DNA of 64,000 nucleotides from Paenibacillus massiliensis subsp. panacisoli DSM 21345 (GCF_000426545.1 NZ_AUFO01000008.1:44857-108856); one strand, 5' to 3'; positions 18,432 to 26,502 are shown, numbered from the stretch's first letter. Numbers and translations: made by a program. Notes: generated by a model not told the origin, from the letters alone.

Positions 18432-18438
18432 TGTCGAA
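18432..18438 (+). promoter_or_regulatory. Putative Spo0A box upstream of abrB
   Basis: TGTCGAA is an exact match to the 0A-box consensus TGNCGAA. A second imperfect copy (CGCCGAA) lies immediately left of it. In B. subtilis, Spo0A-P represses abrB through two such boxes; the role here is inferred. Confidence 0.55.
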
Positions 18439-18601
18439 TCCTACCCGAATTTGTGATTTCGTGCTTAAATATGCACGTCTATAGCACCATTCAGGTGTGT
18501 CATTAACAAAAAACAGCAATACCACATACATATGTTATCGTCCGATAGCCCTAATCTGTTTAGGTTTTATGAAAAATAACTATTGTTCCATACAAGTTTT
18601 T

Positions 18602-19066
18602 TCATATTAAACCGGGAAAATCAAGCTGTCTTAACGCTTCATACACCATTATCGCAGCCGAATTCGACAAATTCAAAGACCTGACATCGTTCGACATCGG
18701 CATTCGAACACACCATTCTTTATTGGAAGAAATTAACTCTTGGGGTAGGCCTTTTGTCTCCTTGCCAAATACGAAAAAGTCATGATCGCGATAGCTGAAG
18801 TCAGAATACCGCTTCTCCGCCTTCGTCGTTGCATAAAAAAACCTGCCATCAGCATATTTTTGCTGAACCTCAGCAAAGGAATCGTGATATTCCACGTGTA
18901 CAGCATGCCAGTAGTCCAGCCCTGCTCTCTTCAGTGTCGCATCATCTGTACGAAACCCCAGGGGCCTTACCAGGTGCAGGTGGGCTCCCGTGGCCGCACA
19001 GGTGCGTGCAATGTTCCCCGTATTCGCGGGAATTTCCGGTTCTACTAATACAATGTGTAGTGCCAT
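18602..19066 (-). CDS. trmL: tRNA (cytidine(34)-2'-O)-methyltransferase
   Basis: This small SPOUT-class methyltransferase modifies the wobble base of tRNA-Leu. It shows the family opening HIVLVEPEIPANTGNIARTC, LVRPLGFRTDDATLKRAGLDYW, FFVFGKETKGLP, and the knot region VRMPMSNDVRSLNLSNSAAI. The 154-aa length matches YibK/CspR. AAGGAG lies 9 nt before the ATG. It lies downstream of serC, but a terminator separates them, so it probably has its own promoter or depends on read-through. Confidence 0.93.
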   Translation of the reverse strand: MALHIVLVEPEIPANTGNIARTCAATGAHLHLVRPLGFRTDDATLKRAGLDYWHAVHVEYHDSFAEVQQKYADGRFFYATTKAEKRYSDFSYRDHDFFVFGKETKGLPQELISSNKEWCVRMPMSNDVRSLNLSNSAAIMVYEALRQLDFPGLI

Positions 19067-19094
19067 GTTTCATTTCTCCTTTTCGATTTCAAGC

Positions 19095-19128
19095 AAAAAC
19101 CTTCCTATGCTACCAGCATAGGAAGGTT
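19095..19128 (-). terminator. Terminator after serC
   Basis: A perfect 13-bp stem AACCTTCCTATGC/GCATAGGAAGGTT with a 5-nt loop is followed by TTTTTGC on the minus strand. Confidence 0.85.
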
Positions 19129-19161
19129 ATCTTGTGCTGCTATATACTTGTTACATTATAC

Positions 19162-20250
19162 TTAACCATGACGCTTCTGGAAATCACCCATGAAATCAGC
19201 CAGAGCACTACAGCTCTCATAAGGAACAGCATTATAGATCGACGCTCTAAGTCCCCCTACGCTGCGATGACCCTTGAGGCCGATGAAGCCTGCCTGCTCG
19301 GATTCCTTTGCAAACAGCTTCTCTAGCTCCTCTGTAGCCAATCTGAACGTTACGTTCATCAGAGAGCGGCTCTCCGTATCGGCACAGCCCTTATAGAAGC
19401 CACCACTGTTGTCAATCGTCTGATACAGCAAGCCGGCCTTATCACGGTTCTTAGCCTCGATACCAGACAGGCCACCTTCTTCCTCAATCCACTTCACGAC
19501 CTCATTAACCATATAGACGGAGAAGGATGGCGGTGTATTATAGAGAGAATTATTACTCAGGAACGTACTGTAGCGCAGCATGGTAGGAATATGTTTTGGA
19601 GAATCCGCAAGCAGCTCCTCACGAGCAATGACTACCGTTACACCTGAAGGACCGAGATTCTTCTGTGCTCCGGCATATACCATACCGAATTGGGTAATAT
19701 CCAATGGACGGCAGAAAATGTCACTGGACATGTCCGCAATCAGAGGCACATTGCCTGTACTCGGGTACGATTGGAACTGTACGCCTTCAATAGTCTCATT
19801 AGAGGTTACATGCAAGTATGCAGATGACTCTGGCAACTCCAGATTGCTTAGGTTCGGAAGACTCATATAGCTTGATTCCTTTGAGGATGCTGCAACATGT
19901 GTCTCTCCTACGAGCTTGGCCTCTTTCAACGCCTTGTCCGCCCAGCTTCCAGTCATCACATAGCTACCAGTCTTGCCTTCGCCCAAGAAGTTCATAGGAA
20001 TCATGGCGAACTGGGTACTGGCACCACCCTGGAGGAACAGTACCTTGTAGCCTTCCGGATTACCCAAGAGGCGAAGAATACGTTCCTGTGCTTCGTTATG
20101 AACAGACTCATACACGGCACCACGATGAGACATCTCCATAATAGACATCCCCGTATTACGAAAATCAACGAACTCGGCTTGGGCGCGTTCCAATACCTTC
20201 AGCGGCAATGCCGCAGGTCCCGCATTAAAATTATAGGCTCTCTTGCTCAA
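19162..20250 (-). CDS. serC: Phosphoserine aminotransferase
   Basis: SerC converts 3-phosphohydroxypyruvate to phosphoserine in serine synthesis and also acts in the PLP pathway. The protein begins SKRAYNFNAGPAALPLKVLE and has GGASTQFAMIPMNFL, the PLP lysine segment MVYAGAQKNLGPSGVTVV, and C-terminal HRSVGGLRASIYNAVP. All are family signatures, and the length is ~362 aa. I choose the TTG at 20250, five nt after GGGAG; an ATG at 20262 directly abuts its AGAGG. The 430-bp leader upstream contains a perfect 17-bp inverted repeat. Confidence 0.93.
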   Translation of the reverse strand: MSKRAYNFNAGPAALPLKVLERAQAEFVDFRNTGMSIMEMSHRGAVYESVHNEAQERILRLLGNPEGYKVLFLQGGASTQFAMIPMNFLGEGKTGSYVMTGSWADKALKEAKLVGETHVAASSKESSYMSLPNLSNLELPESSAYLHVTSNETIEGVQFQSYPSTGNVPLIADMSSDIFCRPLDITQFGMVYAGAQKNLGPSGVTVVIAREELLADSPKHIPTMLRYSTFLSNNSLYNTPPSFSVYMVNEVVKWIEEEGGLSGIEAKNRDKAGLLYQTIDNSGGFYKGCADTESRSLMNVTFRLATEELEKLFAKESEQAGFIGLKGHRSVGGLRASIYNAVPYESCSALADFMGDFQKRHG

Positions 20251-20491
20251 CAGTACTCCCATCCTCTCTACTGGTTAACATGGATTCTTTAACAGGTCAC
20301 CCATATCTACACAAGATGCAAATATTATCGCTTATAATAGCAGTATTCCATGGCGTGTTCAAGGGCTTCAAGACCGTTTTGCAAAGTTTTTGTGAAATGC
20401 TTCACCACTACATCTGGATACCTCGGTTCCGATTATTTACTTTTCTCAGGGATGCTGACACGTGGCTTGTCAGCTTTGCTCTCCTACTCCG

Positions 20492-20534
20492 GTTACATCT
20501 GATGTCAGATTTAATACCTGACATCAGATGTAAC
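20492..20534. repeat. Perfect 17-bp inverted repeat upstream of serC
   Basis: GTTACATCTGATGTCAG (20492-20508) and CTGACATCAGATGTAAC (20518-20534) flank a 9-nt AT-rich loop. No T-run follows on either strand, so it is unlikely to be a simple terminator. It contains the ATGTCAG motif also found upstream of glnA. Confidence 0.75.
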
Positions 20535-20646
20535 ATTAACCATGTGAAAAGCGGCTCCTTCTTACATTCATGTAACGCCCGCTCCCCATACGTTCATTCC
20601 TATCTTCGGGTGTGCTTCAAGCTCCTTGCTCCAGGCTCGCTCAAGC

Positions 20647-20672
20647 AAAAGACCTCCAGAGCTCTGGAGGTC
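20647..20672 (-). terminator. glnA terminator
   Basis: The 22-bp perfect palindrome at 20651-20672 (stem half GACCTCCAGAG) is followed by TTTT on the minus strand, 23 bp after the glnA stop. Confidence 0.85.
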
Positions 20673-20694
20673 CTGAATTGCTGCAAATATCGTA

Positions 20695-22119
20695 TTAGCA
20701 GTCGAAGTAGAGGCTGTACTCGTGTGGATGAACACGGATAGATACAGCTTTTGCTTCAGCACGTTTGAATTGTACGTAGTTATCAATGAATTCCTTCGTA
20801 AATACGCCACCTTCAGTCAAGAACTCAAAGTCAGCTTCCAGAGCATCCAACGCTTCATCCAGTGTACCTGGAACGCTGCGGATTTTGCCCTTCTCTGCGT
20901 CAGACAGCTCATAGATGTTAGTATCCAGTGGACCATAGCCCAGCTCGATTGGGTTCAGCTTGCGCTTGATTCCATCCAGACCAGCCATCAGCATAGCTGC
21001 AAATGCCAGGTAAGGGTTCGCTGTGGAATCCGGCGTACGGAACTCGATACGACAGCCCTTAGGTGTAACAGCTGCTACCGGGATACGAACTGCTGCAGAA
21101 CGGTTACCTTTGGAGAATACCAGATTAACTGGAGCTTCGTAGCCAGGAACCAGACGCTTGAAGGAGTTCGTACTCGGGTTCGTCAGAGCGATCAATGCAG
21201 GAGCATGATACAGGATTCCGCCGATGTAGTGCATTGCTGTCTCACTCAGGTTAGCATAAGCGCCTTTTTCGTAGAACAAAGGTGTGTCGCCATCAAAGAT
21301 GGATTGGTGAACGTGCATGCCGCTTCCGTTATCACCGAACAGTGGTTTTGGCATGAAAGTTGCTACTTTACCATATTGACGAGCAGTGTTATGAACAATG
21401 TATTTGTATACCAACAGGTTATCTGCTGTTTTCTTCAGCGTATCGAAACGGAAGTTGATCTCTGCTTGACCTGCTGTAGCTACTTCATGGTGATGACGCT
21501 CGATGCTCAGGCCAGCTTCTTCAAGCAGGCGGCACATTTCGCTACGGATATCTTGTTGAGTATCAACTGGAGCTACTGGTACGTATCCGCCCTTCACGCC
21601 AACCTTGAAGCCAAGGTTACCGCCCTCTTCCTTACGGTTCGTATTCCAAGCTGCTTCTTCGGAATCCACGAAGTAGGAGGAGCTGTTCATGCTGCTCTCA
21701 TAGCGAACATCATCAAAGATGAAGAATTCGGACTCAGGAGCGAAGAACGCTGCCGTACCAACACCTGCAGTCTTCAGGAACGCTTCAGCCTTATCTGCGA
21801 TTCCGCGTGGGTCACGATCATATTGTTCACCGTCAGGAGTGACGATGTTACACATTACATTCAATGTAGGATGCTGTGTGAACGGGTCAATATAAATGGC
21901 TTCTGGATCTGGCATCATAACCATGTCAGATTCCTCGATACCACGATAGCCCGGGATGGAAGAACCGTCGAATGCAACACCATTTACAAATGTTTCCTCA
22001 TCTACTGCAGTAGCCGGAAGCGAGATGTGATGCACGCGTCCAGACAGATCAACAAAACGGAAGTCTACCCACTCAATATTGTTTTCTTGGATCGTTTTCA
22101 ATACTTTTTCAACGGACAT
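20695..22119 (-). CDS. glnA: Glutamine synthetase, GSI-beta-like
   Basis: The enzyme makes glutamine from glutamate, ammonia and ATP. Signatures include VAFDGSSIPGYRGIEESDM, EFFIFDD, KGGYVPVAPVDTQQDIRSEM, HHEVATAGQAEINF, NGSGMHVHQS and KRLVPGYEAPVNL. At ~474 aa with the extra central segment, it aligns better with the proteobacterial GSI-beta type than with the ~444-aa Bacillus GSI-alpha. The Tyr equivalent to the E. coli adenylylation site appears in DTNIYELSDAEKG. GGGAGG lies shortly before the ATG at 22119. No glnR lies next to it, so it is probably a second glutamine synthetase. Confidence 0.93.
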   Translation of the reverse strand: MSVEKVLKTIQENNIEWVDFRFVDLSGRVHHISLPATAVDEETFVNGVAFDGSSIPGYRGIEESDMVMMPDPEAIYIDPFTQHPTLNVMCNIVTPDGEQYDRDPRGIADKAEAFLKTAGVGTAAFFAPESEFFIFDDVRYESSMNSSSYFVDSEEAAWNTNRKEEGGNLGFKVGVKGGYVPVAPVDTQQDIRSEMCRLLEEAGLSIERHHHEVATAGQAEINFRFDTLKKTADNLLVYKYIVHNTARQYGKVATFMPKPLFGDNGSGMHVHQSIFDGDTPLFYEKGAYANLSETAMHYIGGILYHAPALIALTNPSTNSFKRLVPGYEAPVNLVFSKGNRSAAVRIPVAAVTPKGCRIEFRTPDSTANPYLAFAAMLMAGLDGIKRKLNPIELGYGPLDTNIYELSDAEKGKIRSVPGTLDEALDALEADFEFLTEGGVFTKEFIDNYVQFKRAEAKAVSIRVHPHEYSLYFDC

Positions 22120-22234
22120 GTCTTCTTCCTCCCAATTTTCCCGAACATTAAGATTACTTGATGAAAGCAATGTTCATGTGCGATTTTTTTCTTTCCGTCA
22201 TTATAAATCTCATATGTGACATGGGTCAATACTC

Positions 22235-22274
22235 ATGTCAGGTATTTTTTATCCACATGTCAGATATTCTCACG
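22235..22274 (+). promoter_or_regulatory. ATGTCAG direct repeats upstream of glnA, one overlapping a GlnR-like box
   Basis: ATGTCAGGTATT (22235-22246) and ATGTCAGATATT (22257-22268) lie 22 bp apart, two helical turns. TGTCAGATATTCTCACG (22258-22274) matches the GlnR/TnrA pattern TGTNA-N7-TNACA except at its last base. The position ~115-155 bp upstream of the glnA start suits an operator. Function is inferred. Confidence 0.5.
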
Positions 22275-22297
22275 CTTTATAGTGGGTTCAAAATGCT

Positions 22298-22323
22298 GAA
22301 AAAGCCCGTCATGACGGGCTTTT
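22298..22323 (-). terminator. aroF terminator
   Basis: A 12-bp perfect stem AAAAGCCCGTCA/TGACGGGCTTTT lies about 40 bp after the aroF stop. Confidence 0.85.
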
Positions 22324-22362
22324 CGCTGGATTCACGTGAAATACTTTTTCACATTATAACGT

Positions 22363-23427
22363 TTATGCATTAACGCTTGAAGGAAATGCATTCAGAGGTT
22401 GTTTTTGGGTTGAAAAGGTTTTACCGACAATCGGTGCGAGCTGTTCAAGCTGCTGCAGCAGCTCAGCGAATTGATCTGGGAACAAAGATTGGACTCCGTC
22501 ACCTGTCATAGAATTGTCAGGATCTGTATGCATCTCAATGATCAGACCATCTGCTCCCGCAGCCACAGAAGCCTTTGTCATCGGTGCCACGAGCTCTCTT
22601 CTGCCTGTACCATGACTCGGATCGGAAATAACCGGGAGATGGCTCAGCTGTTGCAGGACTGGGATGGCAGACAAATCCAGCGTATTGCGAGTGTAAGATT
22701 CGAAAGTACGAATACCACGCTCACAGAGCATAACGTTCGGATTTCCCCCAGCAAGGATGTATTCTGCTGCATTCAGGAATTCGTCGTAAGTAGAACTGAA
22801 GCCACGTTTCAATAGAACAGGCTTACCACAGGTTCCAAGCTTGCGGAGTAGATCGAAATTCTGCATATTACGGGTTCCGACCTGCAGAATATCTGCATAC
22901 TCAGCACAAATATCAACATACTCCGGCGTCATGACCTCCGTAATGGTTAATAGTCCATGCTTCTGGCCTGCTTCAGCCATCATGATGAGTCCCTCGACGC
23001 CTGTCCCCTGGAAGCTGTAAGGGCCTGTACGAGGCTTAAAGGCACCACCGCGCAGAATCTGCCCACCAGCAGCCTTCACCAATCTGGCGATCTCATCAAT
23101 CTGCTCTGCCGTCTCTACCGCACAAGGACCACCCATAACGGCTAGCTCACCACCGCCAATTTCTACATTCTTAATGCGAATAACTGTATTTTCCGGGTGG
23201 AAATCCCGACTTGCCAGCTTGTAAGACTTTGAAATCTTAACAACCTTCTCTACACCCTTCATCTGGCGCAAATGCTCAGACAGCTTAGGCTCTACCGCCC
23301 CAATCAGACCAATGACTGTGCGGTCCGTACCTCTGGAGACGTGGGCTTGCAGCCCTTCTTTTTCTACCACGCGGACAATATCCTGAATTTGTTCTTCGGC
23401 AATAAGCTGATTTGTAATAACGATCAT
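22363..23427 (-). CDS. aroF: 3-deoxy-7-phosphoheptulonate synthase (type I-beta DAHP synthase)
   Basis: The first enzyme of the shikimate pathway condenses PEP and erythrose-4-phosphate. An N-terminal ferredoxin-like domain of ~75 residues precedes the barrel, as in the Thermotoga-type enzymes with that domain. The barrel shows AVMGGPCAVETAEQI, LRGGAFKPRTGPYSFQG, LQVGTRNMQNF, PVLLKRGFS, CERGIRTFE, SDPSHGTGRR and IIEMHTDPDNSMTDG-type residues ending the active site. No chorismate mutase domain is fused. GGGAG lies ~10 nt before the ATG. It is followed by its own terminator before glnA. Confidence 0.93.
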   Translation of the reverse strand: MIVITNQLIAEEQIQDIVRVVEKEGLQAHVSRGTDRTVIGLIGAVEPKLSEHLRQMKGVEKVVKISKSYKLASRDFHPENTVIRIKNVEIGGGELAVMGGPCAVETAEQIDEIARLVKAAGGQILRGGAFKPRTGPYSFQGTGVEGLIMMAEAGQKHGLLTITEVMTPEYVDICAEYADILQVGTRNMQNFDLLRKLGTCGKPVLLKRGFSSTYDEFLNAAEYILAGGNPNVMLCERGIRTFESYTRNTLDLSAIPVLQQLSHLPVISDPSHGTGRRELVAPMTKASVAAGADGLIIEMHTDPDNSMTGDGVQSLFPDQFAELLQQLEQLAPIVGKTFSTQKQPLNAFPSSVNA

Positions 23428-23636
23428 CGTAACATCGCTCCCTTAGTGAATGAAATCTATCATGACTCCATGGCGCTACGCCAACTGTGTAGTTCTGATA
23501 ATAATCATTGAAGTCTCTCTTACACTGAATATTCTGTGAACACCCAAAATACATCTTGTCAGCTAAATACTTAAGTAGTTGCGAACCAAGCACTTATTGC
23601 TTACTCACCCATATGCACTTAGTTACTTACACACCC

Positions 23637-23676
23637 ACACGCTTACACGCTTAGACGCTTGTTCGCTTTTAAGCTT
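23637..23676. repeat. Degenerate 8-bp tandem repeat
   Basis: Five consecutive 8-mers read ACACGCTT, ACACGCTT, AGACGCTT, GTTCGCTT and TTAAGCTT. Confidence 0.7.
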
Positions 23677-23723
23677 TTAATCACTAAAGTAATTATATGC
23701 ATTTCTACTACCTTCGTCAACCC

Positions 23724-23774
23724 TGTAATACGTGTAAGGCATGTAAATGCTTGTAATGATTGTAAGAGGTGTAG
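23724..23774 (+). repeat. Regularly spaced TGTAA array
   Basis: TGTAA starts at 23724, 23733, 23742, 23752 and 23761, with TGTAG at 23770, a 9-10 bp period. On the minus strand it reads as phased TTACA elements. Confidence 0.65.
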
Positions 23775-23802
23775 CTGTGATTGGCTCTGAGAATGCAACT
23801 GC

Positions 23803-23839
23803 AAAAAAAAAGAGACTGCGCACTGCGCAGCCCTTCTCT
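23803..23839 (-). terminator. Terminator after the small hydrophilic protein gene
   Basis: On the minus strand GAGA..CTGCGCA-G-TGCGCAG..CTCT is followed by nine T residues, 20 bp after the stop. Confidence 0.85.
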
Positions 23840-23858
23840 TGCCCTATTCATGTAAGCT

Positions 23859-24155
23859 TCAGCTACCTTTAAGCTCGTTGTCATGATTTCCATCAGGCAC
23901 AGCAGCGTCGTAGACATCCTCTCCAGGATAATTACGGGTCATTCCTTCATGCTGCTCATGATCCTCATAGTCAAATCGACCCGGCGAGCGTTGGTCCTCA
24001 CGCCATGGCGTGTTTTTCCCCAGCTTAGCGGAGGGAATGGATGAGCCATATGGTCCTTCGGGAAATTCCTCAAAGGCCAGGTCGTTCCGTTGGGACTCCA
24101 CGGTAGCCATATCCGGGTAACTGGTCTTATCTTCTTTCTCGAACCCTTTGCTCAT
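23859..24155 (-). CDS. Small acidic hydrophilic protein, unknown function
   Basis: This 98-aa protein has no signal peptide or membrane helix and is rich in Glu, Asp, Pro and Gly. It begins MSKGFEKEDKTSYPDMATVE and contains FEEFPEGPYGSS and TPWREDQRSPGRFDYEDHEQ. It looks intrinsically disordered. AAGGAAGGTG lies 5 nt before the ATG, and a strong terminator follows, so it is a real single-gene unit. I do not recognise a function; small cytosolic proteins of this look are common in Paenibacillus. Confidence 0.7.
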   Translation of the reverse strand: MSKGFEKEDKTSYPDMATVESQRNDLAFEEFPEGPYGSSIPSAKLGKNTPWREDQRSPGRFDYEDHEQHEGMTRNYPGEDVYDAAVPDGNHDNELKGS

Positions 24156-24327
24156 GACGGCACCTTCCTTTCCGGCAACAAACCCTTCCTCATACACATC
24201 AGGTGAAGCTTCTCATGGAGTAGCTGTCCTTTGGGATGAAAATGGATCTGCTGTCCATGAATAGTGTCCGCCAGGAGAGGTTCTATTTATGCGCTACTTC
24301 CAGAGCGTTACGCTCAGGGAGCTTTAC

Positions 24328-25884
24328 TTAGAATACCTTCGTTGTCCAAGATTCGCAGTTCCAAGTGTCTGTAACAACATCCTGGTAGAATTCAGGCTCG
24401 TGAGAGATCAGTAGAATGCTTCCTTTATAGGCTTTGAGGGCACGCTTCAGCTCATCCTTGGCATCTACATCCAAATGGTTCGTAGGCTCATCGAGCACCA
24501 ACAGGTTGGTCTCGTTATTAATGAGCTTGCACAGGCGCACTTTCGCCTTCTCGCCACCACTAAGGACAGCAACCTTGCTCTCGATATGCTTGGTGGTTAG
24601 ACCGCACTTGGCCAGAGCCGCCCGCACTTCAAACTGGGTAAAGGAAGGGAACTCCTGCCAGATTTCTTCGATACAGGTGTTATAGTTAGCTTCCTTGATC
24701 TCCTGCTGGAAATACCCGATCTCCAGATGCTCTCCACGTTGGACAGTGCCTTCCAGTGCCGGAATTTCGCCCAAAATACTCCGCATCAATGTCGTCTTAC
24801 CGATCCCGTTCGCCCCGACCAGCGCAATCTTCTGTCCGCGCTCCATGCGTAGATCCAGCGGTCTGGACAGCGGCTCGTTGTATCCGATCACCAGTCCATT
24901 CGTCTCAAAGATCAGCTTGCCTGAAGTTCTCGCATCCTTGAAATTGAACTGCGGCTTCGGCTTCTCTGCTGCCAGCTCAATAATCTCCATCTTGTCCAGC
25001 TTCTTCTGCCTCGACATCGCCATGTTGCGGGTAGCGACACTAGCCTTGTTGCGTGCGACAAAATCCTTCAGGTCTGCGATCTCTTGCTGCTGACGCTTGT
25101 AGGCAGACTCCAGCTGCTGCTTCTTCATCTCATATACTTCCTGGAAATGATCGTAATCACCGACGTAACGTGTGAGACTCTGATTTTCCATATGATAGAT
25201 GAGGTTGATAACACTATTCAGGAACGGAATATCGTGCGAGATCAGAATAAAGGCATTCTCATATTCCTGCAGGTAACGCTTCAGCCATTCAATGTGCTGC
25301 TCGTCCAGATAGTTCGTCGGCTCATCCAGCAGCAAAATATCGGGCTTCTCTAGAAGCAGCTTCGCCAGCAGTACCTTCGTGCGCTGTCCACCGCTCAGGT
25401 CATGGACATCCTTGTCCAGTCCAATATCCGTCAGACCAAGTCCGCGTGCCGTCTCATCTACCTTCGCGTCGATCAGATAGAAATCCTGATTTGTCAGCGT
25501 ATCCTGGATCGTGCCCACCTCTTCAAGCAGCTTTTCCAGCTCCTCCGGCGTGACATCCCCCATCTTACCGTACATGTCGTTCATTTCCTGCTCCATATCG
25601 AACAAGTACTGGAACGCACCGCGCAGCACGTCACGAATGGATTGCCCCTTACTCAGCACCGCATGCTGATCCAGATAACCTACCCGCATACGCTTGGACC
25701 ACTCTACCTTGCCTTCATCTGGCTGGAGCTTGCCCGTGATAATGTTCATGAAGGTCGATTTACCTTCGCCATTCGCCCCAATGAGGCCGATGTGCTCACC
25801 CTTCAGTAGGCGGAAGGATACGTCATTGAAAATAGCACGGTCACCAAAGCCGTGGCTCAATTTTTCTACATTCAATATGCTCAT
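24328..25884 (-). CDS. ABC-F family ATPase (YkpA/YbiT-like)
   Basis: This soluble protein has two ABC domains and no membrane part, so it is a ribosome-associated ABC-F factor rather than a transporter. Domain 1 has GANGEGKST and LSGGQRTKVLLAKLLLEKP with LLLDEPTNYLD. A linker of heptads follows (EMKKQQLESAYKRQQQEIAD). Domain 2 has GANGIGKTT, VLSGGEKAKVRLCKL and LVLDEPTNHLD. At 518 aa it fits the YkpA/YbiT branch; whether it gives antibiotic protection cannot be told. The ATG at 25884 follows AAAGGTG; an upstream in-frame start adds 22 unlikely residues. Confidence 0.9.
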   Translation of the reverse strand: MSILNVEKLSHGFGDRAIFNDVSFRLLKGEHIGLIGANGEGKSTFMNIITGKLQPDEGKVEWSKRMRVGYLDQHAVLSKGQSIRDVLRGAFQYLFDMEQEMNDMYGKMGDVTPEELEKLLEEVGTIQDTLTNQDFYLIDAKVDETARGLGLTDIGLDKDVHDLSGGQRTKVLLAKLLLEKPDILLLDEPTNYLDEQHIEWLKRYLQEYENAFILISHDIPFLNSVINLIYHMENQSLTRYVGDYDHFQEVYEMKKQQLESAYKRQQQEIADLKDFVARNKASVATRNMAMSRQKKLDKMEIIELAAEKPKPQFNFKDARTSGKLIFETNGLVIGYNEPLSRPLDLRMERGQKIALVGANGIGKTTLMRSILGEIPALEGTVQRGEHLEIGYFQQEIKEANYNTCIEEIWQEFPSFTQFEVRAALAKCGLTTKHIESKVAVLSGGEKAKVRLCKLINNETNLLVLDEPTNHLDVDAKDELKRALKAYKGSILLISHEPEFYQDVVTDTWNCESWTTKVF

Positions 25885-25936
25885 GCATGACACCTTTTCT
25901 GTAAAATTTAAATTTTCGGTATTGCCAATCCTGTAT

Positions 25937-25966
25937 ATTATAAGCTTCAAAGCAGGTCTGACTCAA
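25937..25966 (-). promoter_or_regulatory. Candidate sigma-A promoter of the ABC-F gene
   Basis: On the minus strand TTGAGT and TATAAT are separated by 18 bp, about 50 bp upstream of the ATG at 25884. Confidence 0.5.
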
Positions 25967-26112
25967 TGGGGGATTTGAGGATGGAGGCTGCAATTGCAGA
26001 ATTCTCGACTGTTCGTGGAGATATGCCATGTTAAAAGGTGAAAATGTAGCTGTTGTGCGGGGAAACGACGTGGAAATGCTATGTGCTTGGAACAGCTGAT
26101 TGGGAAGGCTAC

Positions 26113-26256
26113 GTGGAGAGAGGCTACGGGCTCGGAGATTTCTTTCGATCGCTGTTAAAGCCTGATTCATTCATATTATATAAAAGAATTAGCGGATTAA
26201 ATCATGCTTTAAATGCGAGCACTCCGTTTCTACAGAAATCCTCCGACCCTCCGCTA
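26113..26256 (-). repeat. Left arm of inverted ~145-bp repeat flanking the CRISPR array
   Basis: Its reverse complement matches 27011-27152. The first 50 positions agree at 46 sites (starting TAGCGGAGGG), and the far end shares CTTTAACAGCGATCG and the terminal TCTCCAC. The centre is more diverged. No protein is supported. Confidence 0.8.
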
Positions 26257-26280
26257 CTGCCGTGGCTCAAGTTACTTTAA

Positions 26281-26502
26281 AAATAGATATCCAAAACTGA
26301 GCTGTTTCCAGCTATCTTTTGGTGCGAATGCCAAGCTCACATGATTTCCCTGGGACATTCGCACCTCAGATTTTGTCGAAAGCATGTCGAATGTGAACAA
26401 TTATTGAACACACCTGCATTTCAGGCTGCATGAAGTCTTCCATTTTAACGGATGTACGGTAAAATAAAAGCTAGACGCAGCGTTTATACTCTGTTTTCCG
26501 CT
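26281..26502 (+). promoter_or_regulatory. CRISPR leader (type I-C like)
   Basis: This AT-rich noncoding DNA lies immediately 5' of the first repeat. It contains an inverted repeat GGTGCGAATG (26321-26330) / CATTCGCACC (26356-26365), and its general layout resembles leaders of type I-C arrays from Firmicutes as I remember them. In the usual arrangement a cas2 gene would lie just upstream; here there is only the repeat arm and the ABC-F gene. Confidence 0.65.

Larger units (their letters stand above)
20251..20694. other. glnA-serC intergenic region
   Basis: There is no gene here. It holds the glnA terminator (20647-20672), the 17-bp inverted repeat (20492-20534), a second small palindrome GCTGACA-N7-TGTCAGC (20454-20474), and presumably the serC promoter. 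No T-box motif was found. Confidence 0.6.
23428..23802. other. Repeat-rich intergenic region upstream of aroF
   Basis: No gene is supported here. It contains a degenerate 8-bp tandem repeat (23637-23676) and an array of six TGTAA/TGTAG elements (23724-23774). The aroF promoter should lie within it. No T-box signature was found. Confidence 0.6.

Noticed and set aside
20722..22161. Long (479-codon) plus-strand frame antisense to glnA
   Set aside because: It is the complement of the highly biased glnA coding sequence, with no ribosome site and no recognisable protein.
23428..23858. T-box leader before aroF
   Set aside because: No AGGGTGG-type T-box sequence is present on the minus strand.
26053..26280. 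75-codon plus-strand frame in the left repeat arm
   Set aside because: It falls within the repeated element, whose other copy does not keep the frame.
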